The notes beneath the pieces were generated by a model. That model did no database searches, was not told where the DNA came from, and saw only the letters and a list, made by a program, of their open reading frames with translations. DNA of 64,000 nt from Sclerurus mexicanus. Its lineage: Eukaryota; Chordata; Aves; Passeriformes; Furnariidae. Shown here in pieces: positions 28,901-41,000 of this stretch (positions are counted from its first letter, which is position 1; every line of letters starts with the position of its first letter). Both the position numbers and the translations under genes were made by a program. The stretch lies in NCBI GenBank assembly GCA_013396755.1, contig VWZF01005250.1, positions 1,605,765 to 1,669,764 on the forward strand. The letters are read 5' to 3'.

Positions 28901-31900
28901 CATCTCAGGCCATGTGCTCTTCAACATCTTCATAAATGTCTTGGAGGCAGGACTCAAAGGGATACTGAGCAGGTTTGCAGAAGACACAAACCTGGGAGGA
29001 GCTGTTGACTCCCCTGAAGGCAGGGAGGCCCTGCAGAGAGACCTTGACAAATTAGAGATGGGCAATTACCAACCATATGAAGTTCAACAAGGGGAAGTGC
29101 TGAATTCTGCACCTGGGATGGGGCAACCCTGGATGTATGGACAGACTGGGGAAGGAGATGCTGGAAAGCAGTGCCATGGAAAGTGACTTGGGGATCCTGG
29201 TAAATGGTCAGTTGGACATGAGTCAGCAGTGCCCTGGCAGCCAGGAGGGCCAACCCTGTCCTGGGGGGCATCAAGCACAGCATCACCAGCCATCAAGGGA
29301 GGGGATTGTCCTGCTCTGCTCTGCACTGAGGGGGCCTCACCTGGAATATTGTGTGCAGTTTGGGGCACCACAGTATAAGAGATACTAAGGTATTAGAGAG
29401 TATCCAAAGGAGGGCAACAAGGGTGGTGAAGGGCCTGGAAGGGAAGCCATGTGAGGAGCAGCTGAGGGCACTTGGTGTGTCCAGCCTGAAGGAGACTGAG
29501 GGGAGACCTCATTGCCTTCCACAACTTCCTCGTGAGGGGAAAAGGAGGGGCAAGCACTGATCTCTGCTCTGTGGTGACCAGGGACAGGACTTGAGGGAAT
29601 GGCCTGATGCTGAGTCAGGGGAGGTTTAGGTTGGATATTAGGAAAAGGTTCTTCCCCCAGAGGGTGTTTGGGCACTGGAAGAGGCTCCCCAGGGAAGTGG
29701 TCACAGCAGCAAGCCTAACAGAGCTCAAGAAGTGTTTGGATGATACTCTCAGGCACATGGTGTGACTCTTGGGGATGGTCCTGGGCAGGGCTAAGGGCTG
29801 GACCTGATGACCCTTGTGGGTCCCTTCCAACTTAGCGTTGTGATTCTTTACTGCACGGGTGACCATGCACTGGAACAGACTGCCCAGAGAGGTTGTGAAG
29901 TCTCCTTCACTGAAGACATTCCAGAACCATCTGGATGAAATCCTGTGCAACGTGTACTATGATGACCCTGCTTGAGGAGGGAGGTTGGACCAGATAACCC
30001 ACTGTGGCCTCTTCCAACCTTACCCATTCTGTGGATTACTTTCAGGAATACAAACTGGAAAATCAGGCAATTTTCTTAGCTCTGTCACCATCCTTTCATG
30101 GTCATTTTCAGAACAGGCCAGTTTACTGAATGAGAAAAGGCTTTATTGTAAAGTGCAGATTATTTACCAGCTTTTAAAATTTGTTTACTTGGAACAGTGT
30201 CTATTATTCAGAGTTAGAACAATTGAAATAATCAGTGTTATTATATACCAAAAGTATAAAACTGGACATTAAAACAGGTTTGTTTAAAACTTTTATCTGT
30301 GATTTCTAATGAAGCCTGAAAACTTGCATATTTCAGCACATAACTGCTGACAACAGTGATCAGATTGTGCTCTGTGCTTGTAGTCAGAACTGTTCTCTGG
30401 TAGGTACAGTAGCAGCCCTAACTGCAACTGCTGTCACTCTTGGCCTCAAGAAGTGACTACTTTAATGAAGTCTTTGATCTTTACCTCCTTCAAACTAACA
30501 CCAGTTTCATTAAATCCTGGGCATACTGCCAAATGCTGATGAATGGCAGAGTGGATGGGATGAAATGTAAGAAATCTATTACCCATTTGTGAAAATGCCA
30601 TAAATTTTCATGAGAGGTCTTAAAAGTTCTGCCACCACGCAGCAAGAACTTATTATTCAGCTGATGGCAAGGCTAATTTCTCAATCTAGACTGTGGTTAT
30701 GTACAACACATTTTGTGCATCTGGTGATCACTAAAACATGGTATTTTGGAATGTATTGCATTTGGCAAGTCAGTAATTTTATAAAAAAAATATAGTTTTA
30801 TCATTGCAAGCAATGTTAAATTGATGATGACAAGGCACAATTATATTTTAAATGCTTACTACCTGGCATCCGGGAGTTCTTCTGTTGTATATAAACCACT
30901 GACTGAGCTTCTGCATTGGCAGGGTTGAAACCTGTGCCATGTTCTTTCAAACTACAAGTACCTGTTGGATTTGTTAAAAAACAAAGCACCTTAGTACTTT
31001 CAGGTTGTCTTCTATATTACTGTTTCTTTCTGCTTGTCTATGGTTTTGCTGCAAGTGGAAAAAGATTGGGTTTTATTACTAGAAAGAAAATTATAGGTTT
31101 CTTCTTCAACAACATGAAGTCTTTCTCTAAGGTTGTATATAGCATGGGGGAAGAGAGAGAAAAACAATGTTTATCATCACAGCTTACACCAGATGTGTGT
31201 TCAAATGGCCAGTATTCTGTGTATTAAGCAAATTAACAAAACTAAATTTAGACCTGTTGTAATTGGAAGCAACATTAGAGAAACAGATTTTCATGGATCT
31301 AGATAAATACATGTAACTGTTTGTTGCACTTTGCTCAGCCCATTCTAGCATTAGTAAAATTGCATCAATTTATTTCCCTAATCCCTGAATGTAAATCAAA
31401 CCACAGTTCCTGCACCAGATTTTACCAAAACTCAGCCAGGAAGGGTGCCTACTCTTAGGGAAGGACAGTGCCTGTAACATTAGAAGCAAGGGCAGACAAG
31501 TTCAGATGAGATACCTAACCAGCAAGGGGTCTTAATGTGACTGAGTCCAAGTCATCAGACAGATTGCAGGGAAGAACAGGTGGTAGGCACAAGGGGAGGG
31601 CACAGGGGAGTATGCAACTGAGCAGCTGGGCACTTCATTTGGATTACATTTTTGATTATTTAAAATTCCTCATTCTTTATTGTTAAGTCCCTCTCCAGTC
31701 TTAGCCTCTACACCATAAAACAGCAGCAATACTAATGCTGATGTCCTTGTTACAACACACTTCAGGTACAAATCTTAAGGAGAGGCTCTGTGCTCGCCTA
31801 AGCTTTGCTCCCGCGCGCTCTCTCTCTCTCTTCCAAGACTGCACTGAATGGCAACTGATGCTACTATTTTAAATCTTCAGATTCCATGCTCAAGAATGAA

Positions 31901-33925
31901 TGCATATGAATAACATTATTTATAGAAAGAGAATGAATTTTAGGTTCAAGTATTTGAGCGAACAAGTCTTACATAAAAGTAAATTATCCCGTTATCTTAA
32001 CAGCATCCGGAATACAGGTTGTTTTATTTATAGTGCACTACAAAGATTTAGTTCAAATCCTGAAGTATTTTTAGCACAGTCTTTTTAGATACTTCCCTGT
32101 GTTCTTCCAAAGCCATAAAATAACCTAAATATTTTTACTGCCACTGAAAATAGTCTTCAGCAATATCACAGAAGAGGCTTTAGTTCCCTGTGAGTGTAAA
32201 CATGCTTAAGAAGTGCTGATTGATTGTCCAAGAGCCCCAGATAAAGAAATGAGCCTTGCCAAATCCCACCTAAATAAGTGGTACAGAAATGGGACAGATG
32301 GCTATACAAACAGCATGAACCCTCCACTTGCCTTTAAAGATAAAAGCAATCTTTTGTCTAAGTAAAACTGCACAGTAAAAAGTTGTTTACATCATGTGAG
32401 AATGCTTTTTCAGTTTTATGGCATAAATTAAATACACATTCTAAAAGTAACCTTAATTTATTTTGCTGTGCAGATTCCTGGGCAGTAATTTACGTGTAAT
32501 ACCAGTTCATAATCCTGCTGAAACTGTTAAATTAATGCTAACTATGGCTAAGGTAAGTCCAGTTGCATATACTTAATATTAGTATATTAACCAGGAAAAG
32601 CCAAAAACTATAAAACATTTGGTTTTCCTTAATGGAACGTTTTGAGTTATACTCACCATAATCCACTAATACACTGAGGAAGGACTGGTACTCTGATGCT
32701 TTAGCTAACTCTTTAAACTATTGTTAAAGGTAACTTAAAAGCTCTTAAAACATCTACAAAGACCATTAGATATTTAAGAGCTCATTTGACTCTTATTTAC
32801 CACTGTGAAGTTAGAATGCCGTCATTTACTAGTGCAGAACCAGAATAAGATATAAATATGTAATGACTTCAACTTAAAAGTAAAAATGCTATCTGAAAGT
32901 CGTAGTTACTTGTCAATTTTTAGTGATGCACACACTAGTATATTACTGCTTCAGCTTACTGTCATGTCTGTATCAGCAACACATCATTAATTACATTTAT
33001 TTACTGAAACTCCTTAAAGACCGTTTTTCCATGAAAATTCTAACTTAGATATGAACTATATCAGTACTAGCAGCAACCCATGTACCAAAACCAGAAAGAG
33101 CAGGTTGAATGACTTGTTAGGAATCAAGACCAAATTTACCTTCTATACTTTCCTGAAGTGGGGATCTCAAAATAATAAACATTAACTGATTTAGAATATG
33201 CATCACTTTAGAAGTGTGCAAGCTTCATCACAATACATGATAAAAGTTAAATATATATTAAAATGTTGAACATTGTACTTTTTATGGAGTATACTGATGC
33301 CCAGTCTCTTAATACAGCACTTACCTAAAAGCTTTTAAGATTACTGGTGAACCTATAAACTTGAATTTGCTTTTCTACTTGTTCAGAATGTTTGCACTGA
33401 ACGTCAACAGGAGAGCCCTGTAAGAAGCGGTGACAGCACATATCACACATCTGTTGGTTGCCATTACATTCTTTCTTATTGATGCAAAGCCAGTTTAATG
33501 AGCCCATCATTTGCCAGAGAATCCCTAACTGGTATAGGACCTAAAAACCAACCTCTTTTTGTCCTGGGTTAACAGACAGGTCCAAGGGAGCAATACCATC
33601 CAACTAATCCCAAGCTACCATTCCCAACTCCTGCTGAAACACTATCACCTCTGTGTACATCATTCCTGAATACTGACTTCAGAACACAATTCAGATTTTA
33701 CTGCTGAGTAATTCTGCACCTGTACTATTGGAAAAATAAGATGTTGAATATTCTATTACGTAGGAGTTACTGTGTCCTACTCATAATACTTTTGTTTTCT
33801 CTAAGATAACTTCCAAGCCACAAGCAGATGATACTCGTTACAAAATGGAAATGACAAAAGCCCAAATAATAGAAAAAAGTCCAGTTTGGAAGATGCTTCA
33901 GGAGTACCAATTGCACTGCAATTAA
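25834..33925 (+). CDS. C1orf146: C1orf146 / SPO16 homolog, complete, 5 exons
   Basis: The exons are 25834-25917, 27792-27885, 28388-28556, 32474-32552 and 33806-33925 (stop TAA), all phase-consistent, giving about 181 residues; the human protein is about 180. Matching segments are [59 protein letters not shown] and [12 protein letters not shown]. Known role: the SPO16 homolog partners with SHOC1 in the ZMM group, with an XPF/ERCC1-like arrangement, and promotes meiotic crossovers. ATG 25834 has a strong context (G at -3 and +4) and is the first ATG in its frame. Oddity: a (CAG)9 tract right after the start gives polyglutamine that I do not recall in mammals. The third intron carries nested CR1 copies. 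Confidence 0.95.
25852..25878 (+). repeat. C1orf146: (CAG)9 coding trinucleotide repeat
   Basis: Nine uninterrupted CAG codons, starting six codons after the initiator methionine's start. A pure CAG run is prone to length change, so copy number may vary among individuals. Confidence 0.95.
25918..27791 (+). other. C1orf146: C1orf146 intron 1
   Basis: 1.87 kb between phase-0 junctions. Apart from the GT run I see no feature. Confidence 0.6.
26073..26092. repeat. (GT)n microsatellite
   Basis: A short GT dinucleotide run in C1orf146 intron 1. Confidence 0.8.
27792..27885 (+). CDS. C1orf146: C1orf146 exon 2
   Basis: The acceptor is tttaattag and the donor is tttctg|gtacag, phase 0 to 1. It encodes [20 protein letters not shown] then [11 protein letters not shown], closely matching the family. 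Confidence 0.93.
28388..28556 (+). CDS. C1orf146: C1orf146 exon 3
   Basis: A 169-base exon with acceptor tcctcaatag and donor gagaag|gtatga, phase 1 to 2. It encodes [12 protein letters not shown], then [20 protein letters not shown] and [11 protein letters not shown], the best-conserved core of the protein. Confidence 0.95.
28645..28703 (+). mobile_element. CR1 element A, left part (interrupted by a younger CR1)
   Basis: The sequence gggacaagaggcaatgggca then ggaagttccacctgaatat is part of a CR1 3' region. It stops mid-element and its continuation appears at 29848-30035. It begins about 90 bases after the exon 3 donor. Confidence 0.75.
28704..29847 (+). mobile_element. CR1 non-LTR retrotransposon, 5'-truncated, decayed reverse transcriptase plus 3'UTR
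   Basis: Conceptual translation shows CR1 reverse-transcriptase-like pieces in several frames ([69 protein letters not shown]). They are interrupted by stops and frame changes, and the catalytic FADD-type motif reads FAED. A CR1-type 3' untranslated region follows (ggatattaggaaaaggttct, gaagtggtcacagcagc, cttgtgggtcccttccaact), ending in the tail gtgattct. The copy is non-functional and 5'-truncated. It lies inside CR1 element A, in C1orf146 intron 3. Confidence 0.9.
29848..30035 (+). mobile_element. CR1 element A, right part with 3' tail
   Basis: It begins tttactgcacgggtgaccat and continues through gaacagactgcccagagagg, tgaccctgcttgaggaggga and cctcttccaacc to the tail cattctgtgg. In CR1 elements this follows the text on which 28645-28703 ends, so the two are halves of one older copy. 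Confidence 0.8.
30036..32473 (+). other. C1orf146: remainder of C1orf146 intron 3
   Basis: AT-rich, with no exon supported. It includes a short (CT)n run with neighbouring CpGs near 31808-31832. Open frames at 29985, 30916 and elsewhere have no family resemblance. Confidence 0.6.
31815..31832. repeat. (CT)n microsatellite
   Basis: A CT dinucleotide run preceded by cgcgcg. Confidence 0.7.
32474..32552 (+). CDS. C1orf146: C1orf146 exon 4
   Basis: A 79-base exon with acceptor tttgctgtgcag and donor gctaag|gtaagt, phase 2 to 0. It encodes [20 protein letters not shown], then MLTMAK. Confidence 0.93.
32553..33805 (+). other. C1orf146: C1orf146 intron 4
   Basis: 1.25 kb AT-rich intron; nothing further recognised. 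Confidence 0.6.
33806..33925 (+). CDS. C1orf146: C1orf146 terminal exon
   Basis: The acceptor is gttttctctaag. It encodes [20 protein letters not shown] then [19 protein letters not shown], with TAA at 33923-33925. The helix around SPVWKMLQ matches the family C-terminus. Confidence 0.93.
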   Translation: MTSKPQADDTRYKMEMTKAQIIEKSPVWKMLQEYQLHCN

Positions 33926-34937
33926 TTTAGTATTTTGTTTTTTTATTTATAAATAGAATGGCTACATTTTAAACAGCATATAGAATGTTCTTAAAAATAT
34001 AGTTGCATTTCAAAAGACTACATACAAGATACACATTTGGAATGAAAATTGATATTAAATAACTATACAGTAAAAAATAGCATACTTGATACCAAATGTG
34101 CATTCTAAGCAGGGGAAAAAAAGTGGTTTAGCTGCACTATAGAAAAGCCATCCTTATTTTTAACTTGATTCTGAACTCATAGGCTCATCTGTTTATAAAT
34201 AATTTCCCAAACTATTTACTGTATCTTAAGGAAAACTTTATCTATAAAGAAAAGGATGATCCAAACAATTCCAAAATACAGGTCTCCCAAGCATACAAAG
34301 TTATATGTATGAAACCTTACACTGTTTTTTAAACACAAGTATTATCTGTTATGTTAGTTTTAACATCTTACTTGGCTTAAAGTTGATGTGTTTTCCTTCA
34401 AACCTGGTTTCCTTTGCCATAGTGTTTTACTGTCTATAGGTAGTATATTCTATACTGTTATCTAGCAATACTTTACAGTCTGTTTGTAAACATAGAAACT
34501 TGTTTGTCAACATTAAAACATGCTAATAAAATTACCTTATGCTTAAACAGTGCTTTTTAATTAATGGTTCTTCAGTCACTTTATAAAAATGTTTGTAATT
34601 CACAACACCAGTCAGCCACCCTTACCCAACAAACTCTGAAAATTAAAACAAAAATAAATGCCCAACCATACCTCCTTGCCACAGCAGAAGAACAAATCCC
34701 CACCTTGTTTTTAGTTTCTAGACTTAAGAGAAAGCATCAAATTCTGAAGAGGAGTAAATAGACCGTATTTGTGAATCACATGCAACCAGACTTATGAAGA
34801 GCAGCATTTGTGATTCTTGTGGAGGCCACTCTAAATTGCTCCTCTTTAAAGGCTGCTAGTCTCCTTTGCAACTAAAGTCTCCTATTCCAAATGAACTTGT
34901 AAGGAATATGTATGTTAATTCAAATACTTCAGCTGAC
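33926..34937. other. tail-to-tail 3' region of C1orf146 (+) and GLMN (-)
   Basis: 1012 bases between the two stop codons, AT-rich. Plus-strand poly(A)-like signals are ATTAAA at 34054 and AATAAA at 34525. On the minus strand, AATAAA (plus-strand tttatt) lies at 33942 and ATTAAA at 34556. The 3' untranslated regions may overlap, but the actual ends cannot be chosen from sequence alone. Confidence 0.55.
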
Positions 34938-35045
34938 CTAACTATTGTCATCCATTACAGCTTTTATTTTCACTTCAATGAGTTCTTCTACTCGAGCTAG
35001 AACACTTTCTATTAAATCAAATGTGAAGAGAGCTGAGTGTAAAAC
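34938..35045 (-). CDS. GLMN: GLMN last coding exon
   Basis: It starts after acceptor catttcag, reads VLHSALFTFDLIESVLARVE then ELIEVKIKAVMDDNS, and ends in TAG. It is part of the RBX1-binding C-terminal region known for the family. Confidence 0.95.
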   Translation of the reverse strand, partial: VLHSALFTFDLIESVLARVEELIEVKIKAVMDDNS

Positions 35046-38000
35046 CTGAAATGACAAAAAAGATTAATGTTACTTTTATTGCATTTTTTTTTACTCTCTG
35101 TACATGCACTTTTGTCTCCACATTGAACAGAAGATGTCAATACTTCTGAGTAACTCTGAAACGAATTGCAAACTCACTTGAAGCTGCATTCCAGTAGTCA
35201 TGGCAGGCATCTTCTCCCCACTGACAGTTACAGAACAAACTGTGTTAGAACTGTGTGCCTCTGTAGAAAAAAATAATAAACATGACTTTTAGAATGAAAA
35301 AAATATTAGCATATATTATATATTTGCATTTTGAAACAGTAATTGGTAAGAACACAAACCTAGAGATTGACCAAACAGAGCATGGAAGGTGCTGAACCTT
35401 AAGAGGAAGGCAGTTTGAGCTATATGCTACCTCTACACTTTCTATAACACAAATTTCTACATCGCTAACAGGTAAGATCTGCAACTCAAAATAATTTTAT
35501 ACAGCTTAAATTCTCTTTGAAAGGAAAAATAAATTTTATCTGGTCAGTTTTTAATACATTTTTAAAATTTCCACAGCCAGGGATATAGTAGGAGGTTCTT
35601 AAGCTTGACTTAATGAATCCAGACATGAAATACTTATTTTATTAAGAAAAGGCTGCAGGCTTCTCTGTTTTAGACAGATTACTTGGAGAAGGCTAAACTA
35701 GAGTCTGAAAACTAGAGGGAAAACCTCTTACTTTCAGACCACATATTTGAAATGCAATGTAATGCTTACAAAGATTATACACTGGGGAAGAAAGCTAAAC
35801 GATTTACTGTCACAAGTTAGATGTCCTCTCCTGAACTCAAATTTCTTTATATTTTGTCAAAGGCTATAGAAACATAAGATGGACTTAAAGAAACAACTTC
35901 CTGATTAATTTTGAAGGATTCCCTTTAGAAAGATATACATAGGTTGCCTTCAGAAAAAAAATCCTGTTCTTTGCCTCATGCTTACATAGTTTACAACAGA
36001 AGAGGGTAAGACTAGGGGCAAAAAGCTGTACTGACATTTTTAGTAGCAGATGCAAATTCCTTAGGCTGTCTTAATTATACTGGAGACCACAAGGAACAGA
36101 GGATCTGACATACAGAGAGATTGCCTAAAGCAGCTACAGCTCTTGTGCCCCGTGCAATGTGTCTGTTTAACCCAGAGCACAACCCGATTCTGTGTGTCAG
36201 ATTAAAAAAAAATTTAAAAAAATCCAGAATATAATCCTTCAGGCTTTAGAGAGCACTGTGTGACTTATTTCTTCTCTTGTTAACCTCCCCACACCTGGTA
36301 TGAAATCTAAGGGCAGTGTATTCAGAGAACACTTAGTTGCTCCTGTATAACATTAAAATCAAAAGCATAAATGCAGAACAAGCTTAGGTGGTCTTCATGT
36401 AACAGTTCTGTTAGGTTTCCCTAAGATTTACACATGTGTAACAGATAAACAAGTTCAGATTTTTCTGACCAATTATGAACACTTTTAATATCAAATATGG
36501 CAACTACTGAATTATTATTTGAAGTTTAGAATAGTGTCAATAGCTAAATAAAACATGATTACACAGCACTCACCAATTCGTTTCCAAAAAATTACTGGTT
36601 TCTAGATACGAACAAAGCTAAGAAAGAAAAAACAACTAACCTTTCCTGTTGTCTTTCTTATTTTTTATTTCTGCTTCATAATGTGCTTTTGACATATTGA
36701 GTCCCACACGTAGTGGTTTTAAAAAGTTTTGCTCAATCTTGGCAAGTGTGGTCCAAACACCAGTCTATTCAAACAGAACAGAGAAGGTTACAAATCAATT
36801 TTAATGAAGCATTGCAATACTAAGTTATTGAGTACAAGTTTTTTGACTAATCTTTATAACATCAAATAGCATCATCATGGATATTTAAGCTCCTCTCCCT
36901 CTCTATTATTTGTTGATTGAAGGATGTAGCAGTTAAAAAAAAAGGAGGGGGTGGAACTTGGCATGTAGGCTGATAACTACAGCAATGGAAACGCACATTT
37001 TCAGCTTGTTCTTGAAAGCAAAGCTGAAGGGATCTTGATATGTTGGAGGGGGATACTTTCTCAGGCTAGAATCTCTACAGTCAGTAAACAGCAGCTGTAG
37101 GTTCCTCTCAGACAATTCAGCAGCAAAATGGAACAAATATTTCAATTAATGTTTCTGAATTAATACTGTATTGCAATGCCAAGTGAAAGTTCTGGTAAAT
37201 ATCATGCTCCCCAAATGTCCATATTGCATTTAAAAAGCATTGTAGGAATGTTACTGGATATGCAACTACCCCATCCTTAGGCCTCCCCTTTGGCACAGGT
37301 GCAAAGAAGGAGTTTACAATAATGGCATTCATGAAGCAAGAGATGCAAGGAAAGGTGCTCAAATCCAAGGTTGTTCAGGGTTACACAGCACAAGAGGAAA
37401 ACTCCTCTGCCTTGGCACTTTATAAGCTTGTAGTTACAAAACTGCTGTAGAAGAAAGCAATCACAAAGCAGTCTTTGTGTCCTTAGATATAGGAGTCACT
37501 TATGCAACTCCTTTCTTCAGGCAATACCCTCAAAGGGCAGAGTAAGGACGATAAAAATAAGAATTCTCAATGTTAAATACAGTGAGTCCACTGATGACAG
37601 TGGAAAACTCATCAAATGTTAATACTAAATGACACAAAGTTAACTGTTCAAGTAAGAAAAACAGTAATTACTTCCACCAGAATGTGCTTAAAAAAAGGAA
37701 ATAACTTTCCGGGAAAACACTGATTTTTAAACTTGATTAATGAAATGCTTGTTACACAGCAATCAAAATATCTGAACTGACATGAAAGGAGGCGTTTTCT
37801 TTCTGCCCCACTTGCACTATATGAAGAGAGACAGGGAGGCAGGCAAGAAGAACTGACAGGGCTTTTTTTATGGAAAACCCTCAGAAGATGTGGTGCTATT
37901 TTTCTCCTCAAACTGCATGGACATTCTTTCTCCCAGGTATTAGACAGCACTGTTAGAGCAGTTGAGTTCTACTACGTGCAACTTTTTATTAAGAGTAAAA

Positions 38001-41000
38001 GAGGAAGTCTCACCTTTCTCACAAAGCCATGTATTCACATGGAACTGAGTGGACCACAGTAACTACTTAATAGTAATCACTCCTTAAATATGAGAAACAG
38101 TACAGTCTATCAGTATTAACTAATTACATAAATAGTAAATTAGAAATGCACCATTTTCATTCCTGCTTTGGCAATCAGTGCAAATTATATCACTGCTATT
38201 CAATTTAGACCAATAGCATTATTAGGCACTTAGGAAACTTGTATTCCTAGATCTAAAAGTATACCAGATTTTCTTTCTGTATTTTAGAAAACAGAAAATA
38301 ATATGCTGAAATCCATTACTCCAAACCATAAAGAAGATCAAGGAACTGAGAGAGAACAACAAAACATTTTAGGATACTTATCTACTGGTTAGCATATTCC
38401 TATGACCATGATATTGCTTATTCAAGTTAAGAAAGACTTCACTGCACTTTAAAACTGAAAAGCAATTTTTCTTTAAACTGTCACTAAATTAAACAAATAT
38501 TTTAATGCAAAAATCAAAAGATTTAATACTAAGGAGATAGGTGATACCTCACTCCACAATATAGTGGATAAAAGGCTCCTGAATTGCATCAACTAGAGGA
38601 CTGTTGAACCATGATTAAAAAGAGCCAACAGAAGTTGCATTTACTCTTAGAGTAAGTAGCTATATAGTAGTGGAAGGTAGCAAAAAACTAAACACAATTC
38701 CCTCAGCTCTTCAGTGCATAGTGACACCATCCAAATCAGAGCACTTATAAACAATCTGCCATCGTCCCACTTGTGAAATTCAAACAAGTTTCCCCTCAAT
38801 CATCCAGGAACACATTTGCAGTGGACAGGACTGTACACAAAGCCAGAGATCCATCAGGAAATACTGCACTGAACAGCTACAGAGCAGCTGAGTAACAAAT
38901 ACTGGTAGAGAAGAGCAAAGTGTAACAAATGTCACTGTTTCAGACAGAAAACAGCTAAACAAAACAGAGAAGAAAGGTGGGGATTACAACTAAAGCTGCT
39001 GCTTTAAACTGAGGTAGCATAATATTACATGAGCTAAATACATCAGGACAGTTTCAATTTTTTAAATATATTGCAGAGTATTTCTGAAATATCTACATTC
39101 AAACATCCACACACAGGGGAAATGAAGGTAAAGAAGCATAGCTATAATAAAAACATGGGTTACTGCACTGGTGGGCTGGCAAGTTACCTTTGTACATAAA
39201 ACATTCTAGGCTGTTTTCAGTAAAGCAATGTAGCAGAAAATTGGATGGGTCTGGCCATTCCTTTTTTAACTTCAGCAGATAGATCTTACAAACACGAATT
39301 TTTTTGATGTTAATAGCCAGAGAAGCTTTTAATATGTACTTACCATGCACCAGCACAGTTGCTGTAAATACAGAATACTGTTTTGCACAGCTAAGAACTA
39401 GTAAAATATGACTTTTAAATATTTTCTCAGAAATCTTAATCCTAAAAACTTTCAGCATATTGCACAAAAAGTATTTTTGGTAAAGATGAATAAAATGCAT
39501 CTCTTGAACTGACAGTTTGTATTATTATAATTATTAATATTATAAAGAAATCTACTTGGAGCTTTGAGAGATACCAACAAATAAATAAATTTTTTCTCAT
39601 GGGAACGCTTGATGGGTATGTGATTTTGTTGTGATGTGCTCTAATGTTATGGACATGGATCACAGTTCATCAGGCAGAGCAAAAGCATAAGTTTGTTTAC
39701 AGTAACAGGATGAATGCAAACAAATTCCATCAGAATAAAATAACACATCACATATTTCCTAATGTCTTAATTAAAAACATCACTCCTGGACAACTAACTG
39801 TTGCAAAGAGAAATGCAAAACCCATGGTTTTTGAATCAAGGATAACAGTGTTCCCATGAATCTAGCTCTCAGCCCTCAGCTAATCAATCATTTTCAAGAC
39901 AATTAGTACTTACTTGATTATCACTTTCACAATCCTTAATGACCAAGTATCTCAGCAGATTTAGTGATGCCATAATCCTGTGAATTAAAAACATACCTTT
40001 TATAGTGTAGAGCACAGATCTGTATTACAGGGATAATGATATCAATTGCTCATTAGCCAGATATCCTGAAAGTATCCATTTGTACAAAACACTCATCTGC
40101 GGAGCAATACAGCCTAGTCTAGAACACCAGTGTGCAGTGATGTCCACACAACAGCCCACACTTTGAAAGTAAAAACAAAGCTGTCACCAGGCTGGAGAAG
40201 CCTGCTGATTGTAAGGGAAAGAGTTCTCTGAAGAGACAGAACCTTACCACAGAATTTTATCATATGCATCGCTAGTGATCCAAAGTTGATTTGAAACTAG
40301 TGTGACAGTTTTATTACTGTAGTGAATTTTTACTTTTGAATGCTTTCTGAAATATTCTTTTTTACCTTTGTTTTAGCATACTTTTCAGCAGAAATTATTT
40401 ATTGCCTTTTCCAGATAAAAAGTACAATTACGGATCATATTTCTGGGGTTTCTAAGCAGGAACATCTCCCTGTGGACTCCATCACCCTATTGATTTACAA
40501 GCTCAACCACTACTCCTCATATAGGAAGATTGGTCCTATACAGGAGATTTTCAGAGATATTTCAGTTATTTTTGTATTTCTTAATGCAATTATTTACTGT
40601 TCAGGTGGATCTGTATTCCTACTCATGAGATACTGGATTCCCAGCAGCAGTCTGTGAAACAGCCTCAAAAATGCTGTGTGCTAGAAGTTGCATCTCATAA
40701 TTGTTAATCCATGTATCACATAAGACGACATAACACATTGTTTTCATTCCTCCAACTGCTTCTCCAGAAAGCTGACAAATCATACATTCCTGATGAATAA
40801 TGCTTTGCTAATTAATGTAATTTCACACCAGAAGTCTTATATACTCAAGGAATGAAGGAGAAAATCCTTTTTTATTGTTACAATCAACGTAATAGTGCTG
40901 TGACATTCTTCTGTGCAGAGTTTGTGAAAATAATTGTTTCTATTTCTAGTTTCAAAAATTTAAAATACATTGATGTTGTCACCCCATTAATTACATGACA

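Noticed and set aside
28745..29950. Open frames on both strands at 28.7-29.95 kb
   Set aside because: They lie inside CR1 copies. Plus-strand frames are broken reverse-transcriptase remnants and minus-strand frames are shadows; none is a host gene.
30916..31227. 103-residue frame with hydrophobic stretches in C1orf146 intron 3
   Set aside because: Begins with a non-ATG codon, has no homology I recognise, and is not needed to keep phase between exons 3 and 4.
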